From the NCBI GenBank assembly GCA_945643635.1, contig CALZFC010000284.1, positions 996,001-1,060,000 of the forward strand: DNA of 64,000 nt, written 5' to 3'. A program made the position numbers and the translations under genes. Below, piece by piece: positions 11,558-23,200 of this stretch; position 1 is the first letter of the stretch, and each line of letters opens with the position of its first letter. The notes under the pieces are model-generated. The model made no database searches. It was not told the DNA's origin and worked only from the letters and a program-made list of their open reading frames with translations. This DNA comes from Allodiplogaster sudhausi. Lineage: Eukaryota; Nematoda; Chromadorea; Rhabditida; Diplogasteridae.

Positions 11558-12500
11558 CGTCACAATATACACTGAATACGACACTGTAAGGAAGAGAACG
11601 GTAGTAATGTTACACAACCACATAGAACAAATAGTTACTAAAGAAGTGCGCGAAGAGACAACTCTTTGCAAGCGGGCGAGATAAATAAAACTGATTGTGG
11701 TGATAGTTATGCTCCCGATTATAAAGGCAACTGTACGCGAGAGAAGGAAAGCAGGAATATAAATCATGCGGGAACGGGGAAAGGGAGGAGGGAGGTTACA
11801 TGGGAAATTTGAAGGCACGTGCAGTCATCTCGACTAGCCAAACACAGCGAACAATAACTAAATTAATCAATATGGCAAACAGGATGATACGTCACACATC
11901 GCAGAAATCACTGCAAAAGAACGTGTGTATTTCCCGAAGAGCTGATGAAGCGAGGAACACGCGGCGCTGCCAAAAGGAACAACGCACGCTCACGTTCCAT
12001 CCATCATATAATCGCCTAGTCAAATCAAAAAAGCTTACGCCAAACGAAGAGAGCGGGAAACCATTAACCCGTGAGCAACAAGGAAATTATTTGTCTTTTC
12101 AAAAATTTGTCACTTAAAACTTTACGTCAGGAAAACAGTGTCACCCAAAATGTTACGAAACAGCAACAACTTCGTGATGGGATTCCTCTTCAGTAATCAT
12201 GGAAAAGTACCGACGCCGCACACACTGAAACAAAATAATTGTTTGGTTTTTCAGCATGTTTAAACTAATTGTTTGATCCACATCGCATTTTTCGGTAAAA
12301 CGCTTAGAATATAATAATAAATTTGTCGATACTGACCGCGTGTATTTGCTGTGAAAAAATTAGTCAAATATTTCACTAACCGTCGTGCTACTGTGGCACT
12401 TTAAATTGTTTACCCTTATGCAATAAACAATTTGTTTCGCGAAGCCTCTTCTCGCCATTTTTGCATATCGCATCGCTGTTTCTGTTACTTTGCAGGGACG
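11558..12500. promoter_or_regulatory. Divergent promoter region between the UBAP2L-like gene (-) and MnSOD (+)
   Basis: The 943-bp spacer between two oppositely directed start codons must hold both promoters. The sequence is AT-rich with no ORF of interest. No specific factor site can be assigned. Confidence 0.5.
12485..12500 (+). promoter_or_regulatory. Probable trans-splice acceptor of the MnSOD gene
   Basis: A pyrimidine-rich tract ending TTTGCAG lies five bases before the ATG at 12501. This is a typical nematode spliced-leader acceptor; a 5'-UTR intron is the alternative. Confidence 0.5.
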
Positions 12501-13980
12501 ATGGCGCTTGCTGCACGAAAACTTCTGGTCCCAGCTCAGCAACTGGGACGTGTTCTTGGGTATGAATTGTTTTTCTCCTGGTTCTTGTTTTCCGGAAGTT
12601 TTCTATATCTTTAAGAGATGATTCTGATCATTCGCAACCGATATGTATATCGTAAGCATGCTTAGATTATCTGCAATTTCAGGACGACTGCCCAGAAGCA
12701 CACGTTGCCCGACCTCCCGTACGACTACAATGCGCTTGAGCCAGCCATCTCTGCAGAGATCATGCAAATCCATCACCAGGTCTGTCGTAGCCAATTGAGC
12801 AATGGTACGTGATCATAGTTGCTCTGTTTAAGAAGCATCACAACGCCTACGTCACCAATCTGAACGTTCTCGAGGAGAAGCTCGCTGATGCCGTTGCCAA
12901 GCGTACGCCGCATATTTCCTGACATTTAAACTATTCATGCTTCATGGTACCGAGAATATCTTGTTGTCCTAATTGTAAGGTTAATGTGCTTGTTTGTAGA
13001 CAACCACAGTGAGGTTGTCGCCCTCCAACCTGGGTACAAGTTCAACGCAGGTGGTCACATCAACCATTCCATTCTCTGGCAGGTAACATTGCATTGCAAA
13101 AGACTTCATCATTTCCTCAATAGATTTTTTTTAAGTCGGATCTTTCCACCATTTTGGAATTTGATGCCAACCAGAGGTTTGCATACAGAATATGAAAAGT
13201 AAAGTTCATAATGATGTTGGACGGACTCGCACTTCCCAGCACATTTCATTTCGACAACCCTAAAACCGTAGGTTATGTCCCGCGACGGTGGCGAGCCGAG
13301 CGCCGAGTTGGCCGCAGCCATCAAGCGGGAATTTGGCTCCCAGGATGCGATGCAGAAGATGCTCTCCGCTCAGACTGTGGCTGTTCAGGTAAATGGAGCG
13401 GAGGAGCAAGAAGTTGACCCGTACTGTGAAAGGATTATTCATTTCACAGGGCTCCGGGTGGGGTTGGCTTGGAGTTTGCCCCGAGACTGGCAAGCTGAAG
13501 CTGACGACCTGCGCGAATCAAGACCCCCTTCAGGTGAGGGAGAAGAGAGGAGAGAGTGAGAGGCATAGGAACGATTAATTGCAGGCGACTACTGGCATTG
13601 TCCCCCTCTTCGGCATCGATGTTTGGGAGCACGCGTATTATCTCCAGTACAAGAATGTCCGCCCCGATTACGTCAACGCGGTTTGGAAGGTCAGGTCATG
13701 AAGGGAATGCTTGAAGAGTACATTTTTGAGTGTTGCCTACTGTAGTAAACTTGCTTTCTCGTTCTTTTCTTCTCATTCATATCCTTTTTGAAAAGAAACT
13801 AGTCATTTTTCGAGGAAGCATTTTTCCGCCAAATTCAGCTATCCTCTCCACAAAATGCTCGTTCTACTCACCAACTTTTTTTTCCATTCTTTTTGTTAAT
13901 TCTTTCACCCAACTCAGGTTGCCAACTGGAAGGAGATCAGCCTTCGCTTCGCAGATGCTATCAAGAACGTCAAGCACTGA
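12501..13980 (+). CDS. sod-2: Mitochondrial manganese superoxide dismutase
   Basis: Eight exons: 12501-12559, 12683-12779, 12833-12902, 13000-13082, 13272-13388, 13450-13533, 13585-13689 and 13918-13980. They give 225 residues, the usual MnSOD length. The enzyme converts superoxide to hydrogen peroxide and oxygen in the mitochondrial matrix. The first exon encodes a basic, presequence-like N-terminus. The mature part starts [16 protein letters not shown]. Metal-ligand contexts are all present: [23 protein letters not shown] and [20 protein letters not shown]. The stretches GSGWGWLG and CANQDPLQ are very close to Caenorhabditis MnSODs. The symbol follows the C. elegans pair sod-2/sod-3; which of the two is orthologous cannot be decided here. 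All introns are GT-AG. Confidence 0.95.
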
Positions 13981-14842
13981 AAAGGGAGTACGAGGAGTGC
14001 TCCCTGCTTATCACTATTTTAGAAATTCTAGCTTGTATTATATGCCGTAGACGGTTATATTTATATTCTCAATACACACGAGTGTACATCCTTCAGTGAA
14101 GAGTAAATAAACGTGTATTTTATTTGTTAACGGAATATTGCACACGTTAAGGGGAAATCTGATCAAATGAAAATATGTCAAGGACAAGTGGACGAACGCG
14201 CAGCAATGGTTGAGATTACAGGAAAGCATAGTTATAATATACCTGTGTGAAAAGAGATGCTGGCAGGATGAAAAGAGGAAGCAAGAGGATCGCTCTTACG
14301 TTTCCTACCGATCTCTCCCTCCTTTATTTCGTTGCAAATTTCATGCCGATGGCAATGACAGTTCGTTGTAGTTCCTGCAGTCAGACCATGTCAACTGGTT
14401 TGCACACGCATTAACGAGATTTCTCCAGCAGATATTTCAATTAAGCTTGCGAGATTCCTTAGTTGACTGGACCATTGAGTCTTAAATTGCACAGCAAATT
14501 AAATTTCACTCTCGAATATGTTGCTACATTTCTGCGTAAATATATTCCCAACATGTTTGTATCCTTAATGAAACTCTCTCCATCAAGATGGTCGCTAAAA
14601 ATATATCCCATTTTGCATGTTCAACAGGAGAATTATTTTAAAGTGTTTATCGCATTGTAGAGATACACCGAGAGGCAAAACATAATCAATGTGCATTTGT
14701 CAAGATTAAACACAAAAAGTCATAAGCGAAACCAAAAAGAATGACTGAAAGCTTTTAACGTTGATATCTTAAAGTTAATAAATCTTAAACATAATAAGCA
14801 ATACCATGGCAACGTTAAATCATGAAACCGGGTATACCAGGT
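13981..14842. other. Convergent 3' spacer
   Basis: Between the MnSOD stop (+) and the stop of the next minus-strand gene. AATAAA at 14106-14111 is a candidate poly(A) signal for MnSOD. The remainder is AT-rich with no recognised gene. Confidence 0.6.
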
Positions 14843-15935
14843 TCACTCGAACCCACGGGGCACTTGGGTTCCTCGGAAACGGAGAAGTGGGCATCTGAAA
14901 TGTAGCACAATTACGAAAACCGAGATCTTGCATTAAAAACGGCTTCTCCTCTTCCTTTCAAAGAACCAGAATGTGAAGGGCTAGATTTGTCAGGCTAACG
15001 TGATGAATTCCTCGTTGAAGCGGTCGTGTCCCCTCCACGGTCCAGGATCTCTGACACGAGGAAGAGGCAGGCCAAGGGACTGTGCAGAGCGGACTTCAGC
15101 GCTGTAGCAGAGATCGCAGTAGATAAACTCGTGCTGGGAATTCTTCTCACGAAGCTGGACCTGCAAATTACGTTCCATAAGCACATTTCGGAGTTTGATT
15201 AGTGGAAGAGAATTACCTTCCTCTGCCCGGTGGGAGACGAAAAGCAGGAAGACTCGCGAGAATGGTAGTCAGAGGAGCAACGCGATCTGAAGCATAAACA
15301 GTCAAACTTTGCTCCGCTCCAGTTTTCAATGAATGAGACTTCCAATTCAAAGATATATTTAACCTGGGACGAAATTCGAGAATCTCCTTCGGTTGATCAG
15401 AATAAAAGGGACGATAGCGACGAAGCGAGAGATTCGTCACTTCCTGAAGAGGGGGAATTCCTCGTCATGAAGAGTGCCTCAGTTTGAGAAAAAGAAGAAA
15501 GTTTCCTGCTCGACTAACAGGGAATGAAGCCGTCGAGCCAGCAATAAAAGCTGCGTGGTGGGCAAGGTAAGAGGGCTTCAGCTGGAGAAGAGTCTGAACA
15601 GTTTCAATTGAAATATCTTTTATATACTCAATCAATCCAAATGTCAGGACGGTACAGAATGAACATCCAACCTTGGTGGCTGGAAAGCGATCCAACTTCT
15701 CCGATCTCCAAGGTCGACGCGAGGGACGAAGAGGAGGAATTTGGTAGGGAGAAGAGCAGGAAGAGAATTCAGAGTGGAGAGAGTCCGACGAAGAAGTGGA
15801 AAGATGGAGAGCCGAGGAACGACGTCGAGAGACGCGGAACGGCAGGTTATGAGAGGAAACCTGGAAGGGCAAGGAGTGCAACGGACTCAGCACAACGAAC
15901 GATCCCCAACTAACGTTGTAATCGACTGGATCCAT
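14843..15935 (-). CDS. Unrecognised protein, spliced, about 215 residues
   Basis: Seven exons: 15915-15935 (ATG 15935), 15672-15860, 15519-15593, 15364-15443, 15217-15286, 15000-15160 and 14843-14894. Every junction is GT-AG and closes in phase, and the result is one open frame of 216 codons. The N-terminal third is rich in Ser, Arg and Pro. The middle contains LLQLKPSYLAHHAAFIAGS and RRYRPFYSDQPKEILEFRP. The C-terminal third carries HEFIYCDLCYSAEV, which has a CxxC, then a Pro/Arg-rich stretch and FNEEFI. I recognise no family. With so few Cys/His residues a zinc site is only a guess. Intron phases support a real gene, but homologues or transcripts are needed to confirm the first and last exons. 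Confidence 0.5.
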
Positions 15936-16586
15936 CCCTGTGACAGGCAGAGGGCGAAGAGCAGAGGAAGCAGAAGAACAACCGATTCGGAGATACTTGC
16001 ATCGTGACTGGCCGAGTCCCTCTTCCTTCTCTCAGAAGCCTGGGAACGGCCGATCAGTTTCTGCTCCACTTTCCCACGCTCTGCCGACGAGAGAGTGTGT
16101 AAAACTAGGAGAGTGCGCTTAGCCCCGCCCTCTCCGTTCTCACGTGCGCTGATTGGTCCGCTACATTAAAAAGCGCGCGGTATTTAAACAAGTGTATGGT
16201 GTGATTGTGTCCTCGCAAGAAAAGGAACGATTAGAAGGTTTTCTCTCTCTCACAAGTGGCATCTCACACATCGCCAGTTATCGTACTCCGAGACGCTCTC
16301 GCCAGCAACCTCTTTGCTGTATCTCTTACGAGTCCTCTAGGACTCTTATCTCTCTCGCCTAACTCTCTCCCTGCACTCTCACTTCCAGTACTCCCTTCCT
16401 ATCCGCCTTGCTTATCCTCACTCCTCGATCCGAACAAGAAGGTAGACCGAGGGCAGCCGCAGAGGTCATGAGGAGATGCGATGCGGAAACACCAGACCGA
16501 ACGAACACGGGTTGAAGGAGGTTCATAAATATAGTGATGGAAGATGTAATACTTTGCGGACTTTGGGATAACTCCGGGGATGGAAA
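15936..16586. other. Spacer between divergent genes
   Basis: Contains GATTGGTC (an inverted CCAAT) near 16150 and CACGTG-like sequence near 16141, so may be a shared promoter. The kinase N-lobe that should precede the gene at 16587 was looked for here and not found. Confidence 0.4.
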
Positions 16587-18256
16587 GTGCACGTGGGCCA
16601 GAAGCGAGGCGCCTCCTCCCACTTCACGGCCATCGTCGACCGCGGCAAGAAACCCGACTTCTTCTTCGTCATCATGCAGCTCGTCGGCCGCAGCCTCGGC
16701 GACCTCAAGAAGCGACAGGCGACTGGAGTCAGTAGCCTTCTCTCTCTCTCTCTCCACTCTCGCTCTCTCGCTCCCCTCTCGCTCTCTCCACTCCTCTCTT
16801 CCTCCTCCCTCTCCCCCCTCTCTCCCCCCTCCCCTCTCTTTCCCTCTTCTGCCCTCTCTTTTCCCTCTCTTTCCCCTCTCTTTCCCCTCTCTCCGCTCCC
16901 CCTCTCTTTTCCCCTCTCTCCTCTCCCCCTCTCTTATCCCCTCTTTCCTCTCCCCCTCTCTTTTCCCTCTCTCCTCTCCCCCTCTATTTTTCCCTCTCTC
17001 CTCTCCCCCTTTCTTTTCCCCTCTCTCCTCTTCCTACCTCCCCTATCCCTCTCTCCCCTCTCTCCCCGTTCTCCCTCTCTCCCTTTTCCCCCTCTCTCCC
17101 CTTTCCCCCCCCTCTCTCTTTCCCATCTCCCTCTCTTGCTCCTCGCTCCTCTCCTCTCTCCATCTGTCCCTCTTTCACATCCCCTCTCTCGCTTCTCTAC
17201 TCTCTTCTCTCACTCCCTCTCTCTTTCCCATCTCTCTCTCTCCATTACAGGTGCTCTCTCTGTGCTGCGGTCGCTCCGTTGGCAAGCAGTGTCTGGAGTC
17301 GATCGAGGATCTGCACAAGGCCCAGTTCATCCACCGCGACATCAAGCCGGCCAACTTCGCGTGCGGCCGCGGAGCCAAGAAGCGTGTCGTTAGTATTTTC
17401 GTTTTTTTTTAAATTAGGATTTACAAAATTAAGTATTTTATTTACATAGCTTAATTAATGAAGTCTCAGGTCTACATCCTCGATTTCGGCATCGCGCGGA
17501 AGTTTAAAAACGAGAAGGGCGAGCTGAAGACACCGAGGGAGAAGGCGCGCTTCAAGGTTACGACCAATTGGCATACGGTAGAAAATGAAAGAGGATGACA
17601 AATGAGTTCAGGGAACGATGAAGTTCGCAGCGGTCGCGTGCCACAAGGGAGAGGAGCAGGCGCCGAAGGATGACGTGGAGCAGTGGTTCTACCTCCAAAT
17701 CGACCTCATCCAGAGCCGTGGTCGGTTGTCTCTTTCATCCTCTTCACCTTTCCTTCCCTTGGTCGGTTGTCTCTTTCATCCTCTTCGCTTTTCCTTCCCT
17801 TGGTCGGTTGTCTCTTTCATCCTCTTAACCTTTCCTTCCCTTGGCCGGTTGTCTCTTTCATCCTCTTCATCTTTCCTTTCCCCACTCAGGCCTGCCATGG
17901 GCGCGTTGTGCCGACCGGGAAGACGTGCAGAAAGCCAAAGAGGCCATGCGCACCAACCCTGGCAAGGTTGCTTCCACTCTTCTTCCTTCTTCCTAAGTAG
18001 ACAAAAAGGTTGTTCAGGCGAAGCTCTTCGAGGGGCTGCCTTGCTCCGCTGAGCTGGCCACCGTCCTCGAGTACTTCGCTGGCCTGAAGTACGTGGACAT
18101 CAACCTGGACTACGGCTACATCTACGGGCAGCTCGCCAAGGTTTCATTTCTGCATGGCTCAGCTTACTCTATTATTTCTTTTTGCAGGCAGCTGAGACTG
18201 GCGGCGGAACTCTCAACGACATTTATGACTGGGAGAAGGAAAAGGAGACCGACTAG
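16587..18256 (+). CDS. CK1-superfamily (TTBK-like) protein kinase, N-lobe not found
   Basis: Exons: about 16587-16727, 17251-17385, 17470-17556, 17612-17720, 17890-17966, 18018-18140 and 18188-18256 (stop 18254-18256), all in phase. The readable protein starts in the N-lobe/hinge (SSHFTAIVDRGKK, then FFFVIMQLVGRSLGDLKK). It has the catalytic loop FIHRDIKPANFACGRG, the DFG region YILDFGIARKF, the substrate-recognition segment GTMKFAAVACHKGEE, and KDDVEQWFYLQIDLI. It ends DIYDWEKEKETD, as in tau-tubulin kinases and the large worm CK1 expansion. The glycine-rich loop and VAIK lysine should lie upstream, but no matching exon was found between 15.9 and 16.6 kb. The gene is either 5'-truncated or has a distant or divergent first exon. 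The start coordinate is approximate. Intron 1 is a 520-nt CT tract. Confidence 0.7.
16741..17242 (+). repeat. 500-bp polypyrimidine (CT-rich) intron
   Basis: Almost uninterrupted C and T on the coding strand, with CCCCTCTCTTTTCCCTCTCT-like quasi-repeats. It fills intron 1 of the kinase gene up to the acceptor at 17250. Confidence 0.95.
17720..17884 (+). repeat. Four tandem copies of a 41-bp unit
   Basis: Each unit begins GGTCGGTTGTCTCTTTCATC (GGCC in the fourth) and ends in TTTCCTT. The array makes up almost the whole intron between the fifth-from-start exon pair, and the first unit abuts the donor at 17721. Confidence 0.9.
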
Positions 18257-19454
18257 AGAAGCAACCGCCATCCCCATCTCCCTTCAGTTCTCCCCCTTCT
18301 TGTACTGTCCAGCGCGATAAAGTTTAGCCAAAATTGTAAGATCAATCATTACATTCAAAATTAGATATATATTATTCAACGAAGTTGCACTCACAATATC
18401 AAGATGAATACATTTTGCTTGACCATCTTGGAAGACGCCCGTTGAGTGTAGGGAACGCCTGGAACATGGGATGTGGGTAGGGTTTCATGAATCCCGAGGG
18501 ATAACTCAATCTACGGACTTTCACCCACCTTCCGACGAGTGCAACGAAGAAATGCAGAAAGAATGTCAGAGTTGGACAGAGGCAGACTGTCAAGGAAAAA
18601 TTAGAAAGAGAAGACCGGAAGAAAGAGAGGATAAAGAGAGCGAAGACGAATGAAAAGCTGGAGAGAGAGAGAGAGAAAGTGAGAGATAAGAAAGAACGAG
18701 TGAAGAGAGAAAGTGAGAGAGAAGAGACAGCGAGAGAGGAGAGAAAGTGAGAGATAAGAGAGAGAACGAGAAAGAGAAGAGAGAGAGAGTGAGAGATAAA
18801 AGAGAGAGAGAGAGAGATAAGAGAACGAGAGATCGAAAATGACAAAAGATGAAATGAGAGATTACGAGAGGGCGAGAGCGAGAAGGGAGAAGGTGAGACA
18901 TAGTAGAGAGAGAGAGAGAGAGAGAGAGAGGGAAAGAGAGAGAGAGAAAGAGAGAGAGAGAACGAGAAGTGGACGCACAAGGGAATAAATGATAGAATCG
19001 GTACCAAATCCGTCTCTCATGAGTGGCTTTCAGTGCAAATTTGCTAACAATAAGATATTGATATACATTCTGCCAGATTAATTATCAAAGGTGAAGTAAT
19101 CTCAAGTTCTCTAGCTCGGCTTTGTCTTACATTCTCATTTTGCGACATAACAATGAAAAACTATTTCAAGTCGATAGCTGATGGGACAAAAGTTTAAACC
19201 ACTCCTTCGAAATTCAAAGCTTAGAATCTTCTGACTGAATTGCGACCAACTCCCTTACAATTTCGCAGATTAAGTCGGATTTCGTAATTCAAAACCTGGT
19301 ATTCCCCTCATCTTGCTGTTAATCCATCTGCTACCCCAGTTTTCCGTGTTTAACCGACTCACCCTCTCAATTCAAACACCGGTCACAACATGCCTTGCAC
19401 TTCTCTGAGAATAATAACAATTTATCGCGATAACAAAACAAGCAGCCGAAAGAT
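18257..19454. other. Convergent 3' spacer with a GA array
   Basis: Between the kinase stop (+) and the L27 stop (-). A degenerate (GA)n tract covers about 18600-18966. The rest is AT-rich. No gene recognised; long Ser/Leu-rich frames here are repeat artefacts. Confidence 0.6.
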
Positions 19455-20049
19455 TTAGAAGGGGAGCTTGGTGAAGAACCACTTGTTCTTGCCGGCCTTG
19501 TGCTTCTCCTCCAGCTTGACCTTGGCCTCAGCGGCGGCCTTTCTTCTCTTGCTCGGCTCCTTCAGGGCTTCCTTGTTGATGGTGTTCTTGTCAAAGTTGA
19601 CCTCGACCGAATAGCGAGTGGGGAGGAGGTGAGAGTAAGCCATCACCTAAAAGTAGAGTAGATCATGGGAACTAAATTTTGCTTCTTGTTCAACAGCGAG
19701 AGATCCACAAGTGTTGCAGATGTCAGAAGTAGAGAAGCAAACCTTGACGAAGGGCTTGAGCTTGTTCCTGTCGGCCTGCTTCTTCTTGCCCATTCGCTTG
19801 GTCACCTTGCGCGGGTACTTGTCGATGCCGGCGATGAGTGCATGAGCATACGACTTGTCGCTGCTGCCGTCGTCATACGGCCGGATCACAAGAGCCTCAA
19901 CACAAAATCATTAGCAATCACCAAATGCCAACACGCCCAAGTAACAGACCCCAAAAACCGTGACAAACAAATGCGATGCCTACCTTGCGACCAGCGTACT
20001 TTCCTCGGAGAACGAGGACAACCTTGCCCGGCTTCATAATCTTGCCCAT
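19455..20049 (-). CDS. rpl-27: 60S ribosomal protein L27 (eL27)
   Basis: Three exons, 19984-20049, 19743-19895 and 19455-19646, give 136 residues, exactly the family length. The protein starts [20 protein letters not shown], the KOW-domain N-terminus of eL27. It continues [21 protein letters not shown] and [11 protein letters not shown], and ends with the basic tail [11 protein letters not shown]. It is a structural component of the cytosolic large ribosomal subunit. The ATG is preceded at five bases by TTTTAGCAG, a likely trans-splice acceptor. The upstream gene on the same strand is LSG1, whose stop codon is 207 bp away, so the two may form an operon linking a ribosome-assembly GTPase to a 60S protein. 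Confidence 0.97.
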
Positions 20050-20256
20050 GTCTGCTGCTAAAAGAGAGATTAGCGATTGTAGAGGTCGAACAGCTCAAAG
20101 AGCATCGCTGAATTGCGAAGGTAAGAAAGACAAAGCAGATAGATGGCGATCAATACCAACTGGCATCGACAAAATCTAGTGTGTTGTCTACTATCAAAGC
20201 TTTATCTATGTACACAAAGACAAAACAAGTGTTCAGTAACAATAACAACCAAAAGT
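20050..20256 (-). promoter_or_regulatory. Short intercistronic region between LSG1 and L27
   Basis: 207 bp between the LSG1 stop and the L27 ATG, both on the minus strand. A TTTTAGCAG acceptor (about 20055-20063) lies just before the L27 ATG. The spacing and acceptor suit SL-dependent processing of an operon transcript. Confidence 0.4.
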
Positions 20257-23200
20257 CTATGAATAAGGGCCGGAATAGATTCTTCTCAGCTTGTCCTTCT
20301 TCTTAAAGTGCTTCTTGCTGCCGCCGACTCCGCCCTCCGCTGCCTTTCCCACTTCGCGTGCCTTGATGTGTGCCTTCGGGTCATCGTCGCCAAAGAAGGC
20401 AGAATCCAAGCGACGTGTCGTTGCGTTTACATCTACAAAGTTCAAGCGGTAATCGAAGCAGTCTATGAGCTGCTTGGTTCCCCCCGTATGCGGTCACGGT
20501 AACAGTAAAAAAAAACGAAAATGTAATAGAAACAATTCTTCTAAATCAGGCACAATGACTAACAACTTCCACTTTTCGCGAAAAGATACAAACGAACTTT
20601 GGAGAAGTCCCCTCCGCTGCATCTGCTCCAACTGGACGGCTCCCTTCGCCCGCAGCTTGCCAATCTCCTCTGCCGGGTAAACAAGCTGATCAAAGGCTGT
20701 TTGATCCTCCGTCGGCGGCGCAGCCACCCAGAGAATGCTTCCACTCACCACCTGCAAGAAATGGCGCTTAGGACAGGGAGAGCCACCATCTGGATCCAGA
20801 AAAATAGGATGGGGATGGAGGTATTGGGCCTGCAAACCGGGATGGGATTGCTGCTTCTGCCTATATATTACTCAAAAAAAACATGGCGGAGGGAGCCTCA
20901 AAACCCCTGGGTTAGGAACATAGCAAGAAGTTGGCATCCTATCAAGAGACAATAAGAAGCCAGCTGACATCTCTTATAAGGAGTCTTGCAGCTCGGGAGC
21001 AATCGGGAACACCCGAAGAGCTCATGAGCCCACGCATGAAAGCAATGGCAGTGAGAAGGGAGTGGGCAGTCATCTCGGAGGCTTCTGTGGAAGGAAGAGT
21101 CAGGGAATAACGGGCGGCCAGCCAGGCAGCGGGCACTCGCGAGAGAAGGAGAGCCGTAGGGCCAAAGTGATCTCGCATCTGGTCTATCGGCATGATTCCG
21201 TTCAGGAACATCTCATTCTTGTCCATTGCAAAAGACGGCATCACGAGACCCGGGCAGTCGCACAGAGTAAGCTGCAATTGATACAATTGAAGAAAAGCCC
21301 TGAGCTTCCTCTTAGCCATATGATAGAACAATCCAAGAATAATAATGAAATGGTTTTCAACTATTTGTGAGCCAGAAAGCGTGAACCTGGTCATCAAGTA
21401 TTATCGTCTGCAGCCTCTTCGTCTTTCCTGGAGTCGCCGAGACAGTGACCTTCTTGCTCCCAATCAGCTTATTGATTGTAGAGCTCTTTCCGACATTGGG
21501 ATAGCCGACAAAGCCAACTGTCAGAGGTCGCCCGCCTTCGAAGACTGGGCCGCCTTTCTCGCGAAGCACCCGCAACAACTCATCGCGGGATGCCACAAAT
21601 TTCGCTTTGGGTGTACTTCTTTCCTCATCTTCCATTCCCTCAGAAGACTTCTGCCCTTCCGATTCCTCCGCATCCGCCTCCCCTCCTTCCGACGAAGTTT
21701 CATCTTCGTCCACATCAGATTCTGATGATTCGAGTTTTGATGAACTTGGCTCATCGATACGTGCCACGATTTCAAGAGCAGACCTAGAAAAACAATAGTA
21801 AGGAAAACCAAACAATTACAGAAAAACTTTTGAAAATAAAATCGCAAAAAGGTAATCACCAGAAAACGACGTCGATATCCTGCTGACCAAAGTACTGTGC
21901 CCACATTTCTTGCTGTTCTGGTAGCAACAGGTCAGCCTTGTTCACCAAAATTAGATTCTTCTTTGCGGGATCCACTGAGGTAACGTAATCCTCTAGATCA
22001 GCGCTCCGGAATAGCAGCGGATTTCGAGCATCAACAATCTAAAAGCGCCAAAATAGTTACTTATATATACGCAGTTCAAAACTCAATTTGCATAATAATT
22101 AATGCAAACAATTTACAATAAAAAGAGGAAAGATCATTAATAGTCTACCTGCACGATGATATCACTTCTCTCAACTACTCTCCAAAGCTCACGCCAAATA
22201 TCTAGATTCCTCTCGAATGGAGTCAAGACAACTCCGTCCAACTAAAAATATGCATAAATTATAAACCAAATGAGCTTTAGAACTGAAAAAGTATAATGAG
22301 AACAAGTTGTCGAAAACATAAGCACAAACCCCAGCCAACTCGGCAAGCCCAATTCGCCAATCCAAAAATTGACGATTCTCGACTTCGTGAAGTTCTTCCG
22401 GCGTCGTGAAAAGAGAACGGTCAGGTCGGCGAGGAATCTTCAGCAGGTGAGCATTCTTCCTTTGCAATTCGTTAAAGTCCTTGACATCAGCGGCAGTTCG
22501 AATAACAACAGTCGACTCTCTGAGAAACAAACAATAATCATCGCTGCCTTCGTAAGAGTGAAGAGATAATAATGCGCAAAACACTAACAACGAACTTATC
22601 AACGATTTGAAGCTGACCGCGCTCCGCTTCGAATGTCATGCCGGCCAGGTCTGCCTTTGCAAGCAACTCCTCCACACTTGTCTCGAACGTTTTCGAATCG
22701 ATGGCTTTTTCACTCTCCTTTAAAAGGAAACAAAGTAACATAGAGATGAAAACCGAAAGGGCATAAAACAAGCAAAATTAAGAAGCCCCACTGGTGCTAT
22801 GTTACTTGGGGGGGCCAGTATACTTTTTTTTCCTTTTCGCTCAAATCGTGCACAGGGGGGTTCTCGAGCATGGGGAACACGAATATCACGTTTGTTTTGC
22901 GCTTGCATGCAGTTTAACAAACTAGTAAAAGCCTCTCACGTGTTTGCACTGTGTTTTGCGCGTTAAGACCATGACCATGCCGGACAAGAGTCTGGCATGT
23001 CCGGGCCATTTCCGCGACCCCTCCCATATCGTTAATGTACAAATAGGAGAGCAGGAAGACCTTCTGGCGGTCGGCGTGGCATCTCTGAAAGAACGTGTCG
23101 ACGTAGATGCCAACCTTGCGGTTAGCCAGACGACGACACGTGCGCACGTTGCCCTCGAACTTTCTCCTGATAGTAGAAACGTTCGATTACTTCTTCAACC

